A DNA stretch of 64,000 bases from Epichloe hybrida. Taxonomy: Eukaryota; Ascomycota; Sordariomycetes; Hypocreales; Clavicipitaceae. Below, piece after piece: positions 42,514-55,501 of the stretch (position 1 is the stretch's first letter; the number at the start of each line of letters is the position of its first letter). A program made the position numbers and the translations under genes. The notes beneath the pieces were generated by a model. The model worked only from the letters and a program-made list of their open reading frames with translations, did not search any database and had not been told where the DNA came from. The DNA is taken from positions 62,001 through 126,000 of the forward strand of contig JAFEKR010000034.1 in assembly GCA_019022495.1 (NCBI GenBank). The letters are read 5' to 3'.

Positions 42514-44814
42514 ATCGCCGTTCGGATGCTCGGATGGAAGACGACGAGTTGACTTGATTCCGCGTTTGTTTGATCCAGTGCCACACGCCCTCTCCACACT
42601 CGGAAACCCCAAAGTGCCACCACCACCACCACCACCACCACCACGATCTGAAGAACCAAGCATTCAACGACAGAACAAGGACGGGTACCGCTAGTCGGTC
42701 CATTTGCATCTTTCTGTCTCTCCTGCAGTGCCACCACGCGCCAATCATGATTCCATCGGCGACTTGGCTTGCGCCCATCAATCTTCATCTGGCTGACTGG
42801 TTGCTCTTGTCCCACCTGCCACAGCCTGTGGAAGCCTGGAGTCCGGTCCGCCCTTTCTGGTAGCGCGGCCCCAGTTATTCGTCTACATCCGGTTCCCATT
42901 GGTCCATGCGTCCCCTCCCAGCACACGCCTGCCCCCCCCCTCGTCGCGTCAAGTCACACTCGGCGCTGCACGATTGAGCGAGGAGGGCCTTCTAGGCTTC
43001 TTCCAAACGAAACGAAATGATATGCGGCGGACGTAATACAGCCCGGCAAGGCGTGGACAACTTCTGGACTCTGAATCTTTGCCCATCTTTCGCTCCCCTG
43101 CTCCCCTAACCGGCATCTCCCTCGAGCAGGACACAAAAAAAAAAAAAAAAAAACCGCAGTCAGCATAGCATCTTCTTCCAAGAGGATATTAGACCAAGCT
43201 GAAGATGGGATGCACACCTCGCGGTAGAGTCGTTCTCGCGAAGAGCGACGGGTGTGCGGCCCGTCCAGCGTCGCGCGCGTCCATTGTCCCGCGTAGCAGC
43301 CGGAATTCGGTACAAGACGGAACCGAAATTCCCCAGTTTCTACCCTCTCTCGCCTATAATCCGTGCGGCAGACGCCCCCCCATGCACTGCCACCCCCCCC
43401 TAGACAATAATTCCACGACTTACATCGTTCCATGGACAAAGGCCCCCCGGTCCCCCCGTCGCATCTCAGCCGTCCGTCTCGCTTCTCCGGCCAACGACAT
43501 GCAGCCTTGTTGATTGCCGCCCTACCCCCCCATGTACCTGCGATCCGTGCCTCCTCCGCCCTTTCAGCCCCCTTGCCAAACAGTGTATGTACATGCCCCA
43601 AACTTGCAAGGCAACGACGACTTCAATCCGTCAACGTCATCACCCGACGTACATACATGACAAAGAAAAGCCATGTCCGATAAGACACACACAAGAGTCA
43701 CCCGGTTCCCCCTCTCAGCCTCGAGCTGCCTCGTCTGTTCCGCCCCAGCACCCCTGCAAGCCGACTTGGCCGTACTTTGCCGGACCCGCGCAGAGCCTCC
43801 AAAAAGTCGGACCTGCGACTGGAATGGGGCCCCCCCTGTCCCGCGCGCCCCATCCCACCAGAAAGGGCGGACCGTGGACCCTGGACTGCGACGCGACAGG
43901 GGGACAGACTTGTTGTACTATCATTTGGCTTCTCCATGCAGAGCCTCTTTGGTGTTTTACATTCGAGAGAGCCGACTAATGGTGCTCTTGTTGTACTCTA
44001 TTTGGCTTCTACATGCAGAGCCTCTTCTTTTTTCTTCACATTCGAGAGAGCTCTGTCCTTCGCTGCAGTGCAATACTCCGAGTGAATTGTCTACCGTGCA
44101 CGTGCTACAGATTTGATGACATGTTTCCAAATCCTGTCGCATTGCGATGCGCAGAAAATTTCAAGTCTTCATTGCTCGCTTGGTATCCTTGCCACAACCC
44201 TTCCCACCAATAAACTCCTCAGAACGCCAGGCGGGATTGACTGGACGCCTTCCTCAAGGTAAAAAAAAAAAAAAATTTAAAACAAGGATGAAAAATCGCA
44301 AAACATCTTCATTCGTGCAAACCGCCTTGCGGTGCGGGCAAGTGGCCGAGCGAGAAAGCCAAAAACTCTAGCCAGGGGCCCTCCTCGCCCTGTAAAATGC
44401 GTTGCCGTCGTAGAGATCCCGTTTGTCCAATCCAATCCACCTGATGATCCCCCCTGCGCCTTCGGGCTGAACGCCAAATGACAGAATATACAGTTCTCAG
44501 CTCTTCCGGCCGAAAGGATAGAAACGCCTTCTTTGTGGTTTTTGTTTTTCCCCGCCCACCCCCCCCCCCCCGGTTGGTCGCCACAGCGTGTGCCACCGAC
44601 AAATGGCGGCTTTCCAGCTCCGACAACGCGCACTACCACGACATGAAACACGTACTTCCGCACACACCTGGGAATAGAGCAAGTTGGAGTGGTGCACGTG
44701 TGCGACGGAGTGGTGGTGTACGTGTGTGTCCAAGTGGTCATATATGTGTGGCATGTATGTATGGATGGATGGATGGATGGATTCCATCGGAGCCCTTTCC
44801 CCAGCTGCGTGCGG
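42222..44814. other. Gene-poor intergenic region, 2.6 kb
   Basis: No convincing gene on either strand. Contains CAC/GAC trinucleotide runs (42477-42512, 42618-42645), an A-run at 43135-43153, the ~60-bp direct duplication at 43912-44052, C-runs (44560-44572) and a GGAT tetramer array (44761-44782). Likely 3' UTR of the bZIP gene at the right end and promoter of the CIA30 gene at the left. Confidence 0.5.
43912..44052 (+). repeat. Direct duplication of about 60 bp, period 78 bp
   Basis: Copy 1 (43912-43973) and copy 2 (43990-44052) share GTTGTACT, TTTGGCTTCT, ATGCAGAGCCTCTT and ACATTCGAGAGAGC in the same order. No element ends or coding content recognised. Confidence 0.75.
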
Positions 44815-45855
44815 CTACTGTTGATTTGACATGATGGCAGGCGACCCTGGCATCGACAGGGGCGTCGTCGGGTACTCGTAGCCAGCCTCGGAGCACGAGG
44901 TTGAAGTGTCGTACGAGTGTGATAGCGGGGGAGTCTGGATATCGTTCAGTACCTGGTCGGCAAGGCCATTGCCTCACTCAGTAGACTGCGAAACTACTCA
45001 CATGAGCATTGGAGGAGTCAAAGTGCCCGGCCATGTTCATGTTCACGCCAGAAACGAAGTTGTAGTTCATGTACGGATTCAGCGTCCCCTCGCACGACTT
45101 GATGGGGTCGTTGAAGCTGGTCATGGTAGGCAAGGTGGCGGCAGCCATGGTTGTGGATGCGAGGTAGTCGGGGTAAGATTCGGCGCTTGACATGGAACAA
45201 GGGTAAGGCTGTGCTGAGGCATAGGGATCCATCAGCAGCTCGTCCGGGCCGGAATACGTCGAGAACGAGAACATTGGTGGTGTGAGCGAGCGCTCGCGGC
45301 TGTCGAACACTGGTGCGAAGACTATCTCCTCGCTGCTTTCCAGGGGAGGGCTGAACTGTCCGTGGGAGACTGTGATCTGCTTGGCAGTAGGAGATGGAGG
45401 AGATGGCCTTCGCGTCTTGGGTATCGACTGGCGTTTGGTCTTGCTGGGGGCGGGGGTGGTGGTGGTGGTGGTGGTCTGGGGCTTGTTCTCTAGCTCGCCC
45501 TCATCTGATGAGCCGGCACGGCGTTCGAGGTCTTCCAGGCGGCGCTTAAGTTTCTTGCCTGTGTTGGAAGCAATCATGTCAACCCACTTGAAGAAGCTGG
45601 AGAGGGGGAAGGGGTTGAGGAGGGCATTGGGGTCACCCTCTCCCGGGGTGATGGACACAACTTACGGTAGTTTCGCTGAGCAATGCGGTTTTGTATTCGT
45701 CGGCGCTCGGCAAGGTCTGAAATCTTGGTCCAGTCCTCATCGGGGTGAGCAGAACTGCTGAACGCACTGCTTGTGCCATTGGCAGAGCAATGTCTGGTAG
45801 ATGGCTGAGGTGCGCCGTAGGCGTAGGCGTGTTGTGGCATGGCGAACATGGACAT
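44815..45855 (-). CDS. bZIP transcription factor, 294 aa
   Basis: Exons 45855-45666, 45558-45002 and 44952-44815, phases consistent. The N-terminal 45 residues are low complexity, followed by WTKISDLAERRRIQNRIAQRNYRKKLKRRLEDLERRA in outline (about residues 43-80): a bZIP basic region with the NRIAQRNYR core typical of a Pezizomycotina-specific group, and a very short or degenerate zipper. The rest is acidic/Ser/Pro/Thr-rich with LLMDPYASAQPYP, NYNFVSGVNMNM and a C-terminal SYDTSTSCSEAGYEYPTTPLSMP. Intron 1 interrupts the basic region right after NYR, a conserved position in many fungal bZIPs. A nuclear regulator of unknown targets. It has 6.6 kb of gene-free DNA upstream. Confidence 0.88.
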
Positions 45856-46324
45856 TGTGAAGAAGAAGGGGAATTGAGGAAAGAGGGATGATGTGTAGAG
45901 CAGGGCAGTTTTGGTTTCGGGGGATGTCCCGTTGTTGATGTTGAATGCAAGACGAGGTCGAGAAGGTTTATGTATTCTGAAATCAGTCTGGCTGTGTACT
46001 TGTGTACTTGTGTACTTGAAGGAGAGAGTGGAGGTGGGGGAGGGGGGGGGGTCGTCTCATATATTGAAGACCGATGAAAATTATCTAGCCCAACAGCAGA
46101 TGTGATGAAAGAGGAAGGACAGTCGATTATATATGGTTGAACTCCCAAGAGCAGCCCTACCCTCTTCTTCGGCAGACATAAGTAAGTTCCTTTCCGGTGT
46201 GCAGAACAAGACACAAGATACATTCAACGTGCGCGTGCAAGGCAGAAAGGCACACACGCCCCCCCCCCCGAGAGAGCCAGGCTGACCAAGGGGGGGGGGG
46301 GGGGGTGGTCCGGGCACCGTAAGT

Positions 46325-46374
46325 AGCTTGCACAGCTTGCACAGCTTGCACAGCTTGCATAGCTTGCATAGCTT
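46325..46374 (+). repeat. AGCTTGCAC 9-bp tandem repeat
   Basis: About five and a half copies, the last ones reading AGCTTGCAT. It lies just after a 16-nt G-run. Confidence 0.85.
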
Positions 46375-48286
46375 GGTCGGGGTCTCACACGTAATAGTTC
46401 CGTACATTCTACCATTATATTCACACGCATGCTCCGTAGAGACGTCTGGCGACTGGAGCCCGCCGGGTCGATCTTGCGTGGTTCGGGCCCAAGTCATAGG
46501 GCTGTGTGCCCTTGCAAGCAGTACATAGGACTTGTCCTTCTTGGCATGAGAGCCAAGTCGACGCACCAAGTTGACGGTGGCCCCCAACAACCAAACCCAG
46601 GGACCTGGGCGGGCGGCCATTGCAGCGAACAGCGACGGACCTGACAGCGACGCACCTGACAGCGACCAAGTCAAGTGCCATCCAGTTCTGGCGCGGAACA
46701 GTATCGCCGCTTCCGCACTGTCGAACCAACGAGATTGCTCCTTCAGCCCGCGGGCCAGACGCAGCCGGGCACGACGGAACCTGTCATTTCACCCATGAGG
46801 CCATGAGGCTTCGCGTTTCGCTTGTTCGCTTGCCGTCACCGTAATATTACGGCTGGCTTACCAATCTGTGGGTTACTGTCCAGAACCGGTAAAAAAAGAC
46901 CAGAAGAAAAGGATCGTGCTAGATGGATCCCCGGCCACATGGGCATTGCTAGGGAAGTACGTCCGTACATGCGTCCGTACTCTGATGCAACATGTCCTGT
47001 CCCATACTCTGGTCCGACAAGTCTGCACTGCATCGAAGAATTAAAGATGGGAGGGGGCCCCCGGGGGGGGGAAGTGTCTGTCCATGTGTCGGGGGGTGTC
47101 GGGGCCAAGGCTCTCGCTCAGCGACAACCCATCCGACCATCAGGCTTGTCCGTGTCCGTGTCCGTGTCCGTACAGATATTGGAGTGGAAAGCCATGGCTA
47201 CGGGAGAGATTGAAATGTCCTCGGCTCCACCCCCCAGCGAAAACCGGGGTCCAACTCGCTGAAGACGTTGGAAGTCGAAGAAAAGGAAACTGGTCGACCT
47301 GCCCGTGGTACTGGCTGAGTGTGCTGAAGGAAAACCTATTTTTGGCCTTGTCAACCACTACCATGTCTGCCAACTAGCGCCTGTCATTGGGCCCATCAAG
47401 CGCCCAGGCGCGGCAACCGCGAGGTCCGTGCCGGGAGTCTGCAGCACTGGCGGAGCTGCTAGGCCAGTTTAGGTCATGTTGTGCGCTCGTTGACCTCCGC
47501 AAAGCCGGGCGGGCCAATTACACATCATGTATGCCTTATTATGCCCATTATATGCATGTAGTATGCCCCCCCCCCCTCCTTCAGCTTCACTGCCACGTTT
47601 GATTTCCAAATTCGGGTCAGGGGCTCTGCTAAGCGCCGCACCGCCCACTCCAGCGTATTTGTAGTAGAACATGAGCAGATCGTCGGAGCATCTGGACCCC
47701 TCTCGTCCATGTGGCGCAGCAGGTTCCAATGGGCTCGTCTCGAGGTGATGATGAATCATGACGCTGACTCATTCGTTTCCACGTTACGGAGCAGGCCCCT
47801 TCATCTCATTTCCGCCATTCTCCGCATCTGATTCTGCGCCATGGACTTGGGGGGGGAATTGGGGCATTTCTGCCGAGTAGCCGTAGCCGTGTTCCCGGGG
47901 CCGAGCATGATGAACAAACTCCGCGCGGCGGAAACCCACTGGCTGACAAACGGTGTGGGCCGAATTCTGCAAGCGACGGAGGTGACCAGGGGAACATTGC
48001 GATTTAGCTCGAGCCAAGTCTCCTGACCCCTGCAGGCTGTAATCGACATCGTCAACGCCTGGCTGTTCTGCGGCTCTTGCTCAGATTAAACGTCTGACAT
48101 CAAGGGTAGCCCTACTACGGCCTACGCCGAGGGGGGGGGGCCAAATGGACGGCATTTCGACATGGAAAGCTAAACAGACGACTTCTGGGGCTTTCTCTTG
48201 TCCAGACTGCGTCGTCAATTCGCGGCAGGGCGAGAAGTTGTGGGGCGGGCTGGTGATTGTGGGATGCGCCGCCATTGCAACGGCGA

Positions 48287-48288
<2 letters not shown>

Positions 48289-48324
<36 letters not shown>
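48289..48324 (+). repeat. Poly(T) tract, about 36 nt
   Basis: Longest homopolymer in the window, in intergenic DNA; followed by a short GATGAT-type repeat. Confidence 0.8.
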
Positions 48325-50177
48325 CATCATTGATTGATGATGATGCTGATGATCCCCCCGGAAGAGAAGAGCCCAGCTAGATGCGCCTACGCAGAGATTT
48401 GGCCAGCAGACAAGTTCAGTTCGTTTGGGAGAGCGGGAACGATGGGGGGGCGGAGGAGGGAGGAGGTCGGCGATCGCTGCCGTCGCTTAGTCCCGAAATG
48501 GCAGAGTCGAGCGATCGTGCATAACACGCTAGCCTGAGTTCGGCCTGGCACGGGGCCCCGGCTCTCGCTGCAGGTCGGGTCGTTGACAACTTTCATCACT
48601 TCAAACTGACATTTTGACAGCAAGTCACGTTTTGCGAGAGAAGTGCTCCGGATCCGTGGTAAGTCGTCCGCCGCCGGCAGGCAACGACAAACGGGCCTGT
48701 TCCGTCCCTTTTCACCTCTGGAACATTGTCTCTCGGTCCATGTCCACACCTCCCCCCGCGCGCGCGCGCGCGCCCCATTAACCTGGATGGTCGGTCTTCC
48801 TTGAAGAAAAGACTTGATGCCCGGATACTACTCTGCCAGTGACCCTTTCCCCCCCCCCCCTACCTTTGGCGAGATCGGTCCCGGACAAAAGGTTCGCGCC
48901 CGGGAAGTCATGCATGTGTGAGTCGTCCCCGGCACCTATGTACCTACCAACCTACCTGCCCGCCTGCCTGCCCGCCTGCCTGCCCGCCTACCCAGCTCTG
49001 CTAGTGCGCAGAGATTGCCGGATGACGACTCCTCAGGGCTGGAAATCTGGGTAGTATCCCACGTTGGTCAGGCCGTCGCAGTGCCGCCGTTCCATCTCGC
49101 AATCCGGCGACAAGGACGACCCTGTCTGCCCGCGCGCTTGGCTCCACTCCGTACATCCGGACTAATAGACCAGAGGAGAGAACCCTATGTAATCCGTGCA
49201 AGGAAAAAAAGGGCATCGGATACTTTTTTCCCAAGAGCAAATTTCGCAATTTCCCTCCTCCGGGGATAAACCGGGAATAGGGACCACGACCCTTTTTGCT
49301 AGCTAGCTGCTCCCATCCATTGCCAAGCCAGATGCGGGGAGGAGTTCGACCAGCGGGGGCAATCTGATCAATTGTTCAACTCGACCTGGGGCTGAGGTCA
49401 GTCATTCTGCAACGCGATTATTCCGTCCCGCTGGTCACGGCGCCATCAAATCAATTGTTTTGCGCCCCTGGAGCCTGGAGCAATCCAGATTCCACGAGTC
49501 AACATTTCTCGCCCAGCTCAGGAGAATCAATGGCCTGCCACGTTGCTCGTTCTTTTTTTGTTTTTCTTTCCCGCAGTGGCCGCAGCCAGTCGGGCACACC
49601 GAGCTTCAACCAGGGAAAGGGGGGGGGGGGGGTGGGGGGTGCCTGCTTGCACGGTATACGCGAAAGAATTCAACAACCGCCAATCTCGAAGTATTTTATT
49701 TGTTTTTTTTTTCGAATTGAATGACGGCTTGATAAATTCAGCGCTGCATAGTTGACTCGGTGCACGTCGTCCTATCGCTGCTGTAAAACATGTAGCCGAC
49801 TTCCTTGCCGGGTGACTTAAAAGTAGGTACAGATAGGGCTGAGCGGGAAAAAGGCCCCTGGTTGTGTTCCATTCAGCTTCCTCGCTCGAGAGAGTCGGTC
49901 GGTTCTTGTCATTCAAGTCCGAGGCGCGGGCAGGGTGTGTTTTTTTTTCTCCAGCAGAGGGTTACAGGGCGAGCCAACTTCTTTTTTTCTTGGCAAGGTT
50001 GCATCGGCCTCCAACATCCTTGGGGGGGTAGCGGGGCACGCAGCGAGCTTCAGAGTCCCCATGGCCGTAATAGTATCCGGGCATATGCCCGAATGGCCGG
50101 GTTTCGTTGGCAGGGAACCCCTCCCCCCCGACGATGGGCTGCAAGCAAGCACATTGGTGGGATTGAGACATTCACCT

Positions 50178-50179
<2 letters not shown>

Positions 50180-50214
<35 letters not shown>
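50180..50214 (+). repeat. Poly(A) tract, about 35 nt
   Basis: Uninterrupted A-run in intergenic DNA. Exact length may be uncertain in an assembly. Confidence 0.8.
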
Positions 50215-50216
<2 letters not shown>

Positions 50217-52476
50217 ATGTGCAATCCGTCAATCTGACGAGATTGCCCATGGGAATTGAATGCATCTATCTGGTGGAACATGAGCCACAGCGATCGCATG
50301 CACGCCCTTTCTCCCCCCGCCTTGCGAAAATCCCGTCAAATGTCCGCCACTTCTGGCAGGGCATTGCTGGCGCTTGGTGGTGAAGTAGCGGGGGACTGAC
50401 TTCGGGGCGCACCAGAAAACGACCCTGCGGTGTCGCCTCCGTGAAGACGCACCGTAAACTCATCTATATTCATTTCTTTCTTTTTTTACTTCTTCTTCTT
50501 CGTATTCATTCCTGGATCTGCAGTGACATCTGGATAGAGCCAGGTTCATGACGACAGTGACTCGACTTGTCCTCCCCCCCCCCCTCCTCCCCGGCTTGTT
50601 TGGTTGCTACCCATTGCAGTGCCAGCTAGTGCTGACTCTTCCCAGGCAGTTTACCAGCACGTACAATGTATGTAGTCCGCCGTCCGCCGTCCGCCGTCCG
50701 TACAAGTGAACTAGTTCCACAGCAGGGGGGCGTGAGAAAAAAAAAAAAAAAGCCAGCGCCGGCTGCAATGCAACACCAACCACGCTTCACCAAAAAACCA
50801 AACCCTCATGACATAATCTGCCGCAAGGGGACCCGGTCGTGTCTCCTCTCCTGCTGTCACGTCCGATGGCCCTGATCAAGTCCACCCGTGACCCGTGACC
50901 AGGGGAGGAGGGGGGGGGGGCCAGGACCTCGGGTTTATTCGCCAAAGCTGCATGGGACTCGATCCGTATTTACGGGAAACCCGATCCACGATCCACGGCC
51001 TGCACAGAACTTGATCCTATTTCCGTCCCTGTCGCCGACCAAACACAAATCTCGGGCGGGTGTCGATCGCCTGTTCGTCCTGCGTCCTGCCAGTCGCGAG
51101 AGTCACGACCCCCTTTTCGTCAACGCTACTACTACTACTACTACTACTGCAGAATCTGGCCATGGACCAACTTGCTGGGTTTGCGAGGACGCGCTTGCCT
51201 CAACTTGTAAACGTGCACATGCCAACAATACATGACAAAACGTTCTCTCCTTCATCGACACAAACCCTGTTGATGAGACGTCAGGGAGCGGGGGAGGAAA
51301 CATCAAACCAACTTGACCGTACCGAAATACGCTCTGCTCTGCTCTGCCTGACCTCGGTCTACTCCATTTGCCACTTAAAATCTTCCACACGACACCACAT
51401 GCATCCATTACTGCCATGACTACTCCGCACAATACAAGTACATTGCTACCAAGCTAAAAAAAAAAATTGAAACAGAAACAGAAATGGGAGAAGAAGTGTA
51501 CACCCAATCATTCCACCTCGAATCCTCCTAACCACCATCCCCAACCCATGTTTCTAACTAATGCAAATACTAAACGATAAAAGAGGCAAGTAACACCATG
51601 GGACCGCGCAAAAAGCTACAAATGCCCACATTTCCTACCTTCCTCTCTTTGGAAGCCTTGGCAAAAAGTACGAAAACGCCTGAGGAAACGCCTTCCTCCT
51701 CCCTGTCCTGGACTCCCCTGCCCTCGAAATCATCGATCAAAAGTGAAACCTAGACATTTTCGAAGAGCGACGTCACGGTAACATGTCGATGCGTCTGCCT
51801 CTGATGACGAGCGTGTGTAAGCCTCTTCATCGCTTCTTGACGGGACCAATATGCGAACGTGAAATCCCATGTGCTTCCTAGTCTTCCCTGACATGTCCGT
51901 TCGATCGTGTTTCGAGCAAGACTCCAGATAACAAAAACAACAAATCCACCCAAAGTTGAAGTCCCGGGGTGGAAGAGGAACCAAAAAAAAAAATTTACGC
52001 AATGAGGCCCAGACTCGTTCAGCAGAGGCCATGAAAGACAGCCTTGTCTTCTCTCAGTTTCCACAGAGGGAGGAAAGACTTCCTTTGACGAGCTGCGCCA
52101 AGATAATGACTGGTAGCCATTGGGTATCGGATGCAAATGGTGCTCTTCTCCATCATCACCCGCCCCCCCCACTCCCGGACGGGTGCTTCCGCAATATCTT
52201 TCCTTTTCTTCTCTTTTCTTTTCATCCCGGGGGTCGGTTTTCTCTCGACTCGTCTTCGTCTATGCAGTTGATCCGTTAAGAAAACCGACAAAACAGCAAT
52301 TCACTATGCTTTCTTCCTTGGGTTCCACAAAAGAGCCCATGCCCTCCGTTTAGTTCGCCGTGACAAATGCAGTCCAGATTGTTCTCTTTTTACGTATTAC
52401 AAGTGGTTCATGCGTGGCATCGTGCAACGGGACCCTGATCGCCAAGGCAGAGAGCCGAGCCGTCGTCACTCTCGGG

Positions 52477-53721
52477 TTACATGTTGGAAACGCCCTGCGA
52501 GTTCTGATCGACGACATTGTCCGATAGATTGATGAGTAGTTGCGCCAAGCATCGTTTTGTTGCGGCGTCATCTCTCAGGACAGAGGAGAATGTGGCATCG
52601 CGAAGCGGTTCGGGTAGGCATTGGCGCAAGGCCTCGCGAGCGCGAGCATTGTCGCTGAGTCTACGGTGTGGTCACCCGTGTGAGCTCATGTCAATCCATG
52701 GGGCTGAAAAGGGAAATCGTTTTCCATGCTTTGACTCACCTGAGGAAGCAACGAACCACGTGCTTTAGGAGTCGAGCAGTCTGTGACTCAACGAGTTGAG
52801 CAACCATGTTGCTCAGGACGGTTCCCACGGCGTAAAATCTCTCGTACGTGGCACAGATGTAGTTGAGTCCATTGTCATCGAGCAAGATCTTCTGCACGAT
52901 GAAAATGGCCACAGTCTTGCTAAGCTCAGAGCCAGTCTCCATGATGCGGAGGCACAGAGGTATTATCTCTGTGGTAAGGAGGAAGTTGATGACGTCGGAG
53001 GAGTCATTCTTGACCAAGGCGCCAATGACGCCAAGGCTCGTGAGTCGCAGATATTCAAAGGGTCTCGACTTTGACGTGGTGTTGAGGAAAGGGTATAAGA
53101 AGAGCGGGATATGTGCTATGACACCAGATTGTTAGTCACGTCATTCTTCATTCTTTCTCTTCCCCAGAAACATCGTGCTGCTTCCCGGGGGGGGGGTTTC
53201 AAGGGGAAGAAATCCTGCCCTACCATTCAAGAACAGAGTGCGCGTGTCGTTGTGTGACGCAACACACTGCAGCAGTGCCAAAGCGTTGCAGACTCGGTTA
53301 GATGCAGCGGCCGTCAACTGCGAAGGATTGAGAAGAGTGTATACGGAAATGATCTCCTGCAGCAGAGATGTCATGACACCTAAACAAGTAAGTGGATGGG
53401 CAGGTTAGCAAGCATTCTACCAGATTGTGTCTTGCGCTTTTCCTCGAGGCTTGGGCCGTCAAGACTTACCAAACGAATGCCACAAGATTAGGGCCAACTC
53501 GGGCACCTGCTCCCGTTTCTTACTAAGCTCCAGCAAAGCAGCTTCTCTTGTGTTCTCGTTCAGCAAGTCTGCAATGTAAGCCATGGTGCGTCTGTTGTCC
53601 TCGGAGATATTTTCGTGGCCAGACTCTTGCGTGTGGTTTCCGCTCATGTTGTTGCCGCCCGCAGTAGCAGAGTGGTTAACAGCCATGCGGTTGAAATGCT
53701 GCTGCTGCTGCTGTTGCTGGG

Positions 53722-53752
<31 letters not shown>

Positions 53753-53932
53753 AGCCTGCTGAGCCTGCTGTTGCTGCTGAACCTGCTGTTGCTGCTGAGC
53801 CTGCTGCTGCTGCTGCTGAGCGACAGACACATGGCTCTGCTGGTGATGGGAAGCCTGCTGATGCATCCAGCTGTTGGAGTCACTCTGAGGGTTGTATTGA
53901 TGATGTCCGTAGACATGCGCAGAAGGCATCAT
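52477..53932 (-). CDS. CAF40: CCR4-NOT subunit Caf40/Rcd1 (CNOT9), 392 aa
   Basis: Exons 53932-53470, 53379-53224, 53115-52740 and 52660-52477, phases consistent. The N-terminal ~115 residues are His/Gln-rich with a long interrupted polyQ tract. The armadillo-type Rcd1 core then follows: [142 protein letters not shown], and [12 protein letters not shown] at the C-terminus. These are near-invariant across eukaryotes. It acts in cytoplasmic mRNA deadenylation and transcriptional control. The start is the first in-frame ATG (53932); the frame stays open upstream to about 54040 without another ATG. Confidence 0.95.
53699..53820 (+). repeat. CTG/CAG repeat encoding polyQ in Caf40
   Basis: Interrupted CTG (plus-strand) trinucleotide array; in the minus-strand gene it encodes glutamine with Ala and Val interruptions. 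Likely length-variable between strains. Confidence 0.85.
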
Positions 53933-55501
53933 GTTGGGCAACCAATGAGAATCGACGAGTGCGGCTCGCTTCTTTGTATCAAAGATGACAGGGTGTGGCT
54001 CAGACGCCGAACCCTCGTTAAAGTACGTCGGCGTGTCGGATCAGGAACAGGTCGAGGCCAAGCTCCGTTTTGGCGCCAATGATGCGGAGAGCAGAGGGAG
54101 TAGAATCCGAGCTCTGTGCTGAACGGATATCCGGTGTGTTCGAAGACGATTCTGCGTGCGGGAGCGATGGCAGTCGAGGGCAGAAAGATGGACCGCGAGG
54201 GACAAGATGACAAAAATGCAATGCGCGTAGGCGTAGGCGTAGGCGCAGGCGTAGGCTTAGTCGTAGGCGTAGGCGTGAAGGCGCAGGTACGGGCACGCGG
54301 ACAAGTCGCACAATGGCAACTTTGGGGCGACGCAGGTCGGGGTTGGTATAGGGAAGCGGCCTGCTATGCGAGGGTGTGGTTGCGGGACTCGACACGCAGG
54401 CTCTCTGGATGCGACGAAGTTGGAGACGATGTGCGTCGGTCGGGTCGTGGTCGGGTCGTGGTCGGGTCGTGGGTGGGTGGTCGGGGTGTCAGGTTGCTTG
54501 GACTTGCTTGTAATCCGTATTAAGTTGTGCCTATGTACTGCCGGCCAGCCTGCCTGCCTGCCTCCCTCTCCCCCCTCCGCACGGATGGGATGCACGCCAG
54601 GAAGAAATATTGCCGCCCCAGCCAATTAGCATCCATTCAGCGCCCAAGCTGTGGGGCACGGGAGCCGCTCAGCCTCGCTGGCTGGGCTCTTTCCTCCTTC
54701 CGGTTCTTTCCCTGTTCATGTTCATGTTCATGTTCGTTTTGCGCAGACATGCCTCCGTGGCCTGAGACGCCTACCCTGGACGGCAACAATGGAACTCCAA
54801 GGGAAGTCCCGTCCGATTGCTTCCAGTTTGGGTCTACACTATCTTTTGGATCGCCATCAGGGTTCTCTCCTACGAAAGAGCATGAAGCCAGCGCATCGTC
54901 TTGTCTCTCAGGTAATCCAGAGTGTGGACAAAAAAGGCCCGCCGCAAGATGGGTCTTTTTGTTTTCCTGGTTCAAAACTCGTCATGCACTTTCATTACCT
55001 GACTACTTCTCTACCCTCCTGTGCGACTATTATATATGCTGTTAAACCCACAAACAAACCTCGCCCAGGGACGTATTAGCTCTAGGGTCATAATGTCTCG
55101 CTTCGACTATTGCTTCCAATGCCCCGAAAAACCCTACTATGAAGAAGAGAAGAAACTGCTCGAGAAGAAGATGACAGTGTGAAATGGCAAATACGAATGT
55201 AGTGGTTGGCAATGCTAGACATGCCGTGTACAGATACGATACTCCCCTTGTCATGGTATTTCGTCCGTTGCTCAACCCCGAAATTTGCACGGCTTGCCTC
55301 CCCTCCCCTCCCCCTTTCCAACCTCAGGGCCGCTGCCTCATGCTCTCGTGGTCGATACTTTCTACCGAGGAGCACGACATATTTGGCTGACCAGAATGAG
55401 CAAACTCGCACATCTCCATTCCTTGGGTCTCCCACCGATGCACATTGGCGGATCGACACGAGAAAATGTGTTCGTAGCGATGGGCATCCGCCACAGCGGA
55501 C
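53933..55501. promoter_or_regulatory. CAF40 upstream region / KIN1 3' flank
   Basis: 1.57 kb. Contains two short tandem arrays: GTAGGCGTAGGC units at about 54228-54281, and TCGTGGTCGGG units at about 54444-54480. No gene supported. Confidence 0.5.

Larger units (their letters stand above)
45856..52476. other. 6.6-kb gene-free region upstream of the bZIP gene
   Basis: All frames here are short and overlap simple sequence; none resembles a protein I know. It contains many homopolymers (46046-46051 and 46291-46306 G; 48289-48324 T; 49619-49633 G; 50180-50214 A; 50574-50584 C), an AGCTTGCAC array, a CCTGCCCG array at 48955-48990, a CG dinucleotide run (48757-48772) and an ACT run (51126-51149). 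Plausible contents are a long bZIP 5' leader/promoter, noncoding transcripts and the CAF40 3' UTR. No tRNA or rRNA was seen. Confidence 0.5.

Noticed and set aside
46081..46674. 197-codon frame and others in the gene-free block
   Set aside because: They run through G-runs and the AGCTTGCAC array and give low-complexity translations; no codon-usage or motif support.
42222..52476. tRNA, 5S rRNA or CRISPR-like elements
   Set aside because: No B-box-like GGTTCGANNCC with a matching cloverleaf and no regularly spaced palindromic repeats were found by eye; a tRNAscan-SE and Infernal run would be decisive.
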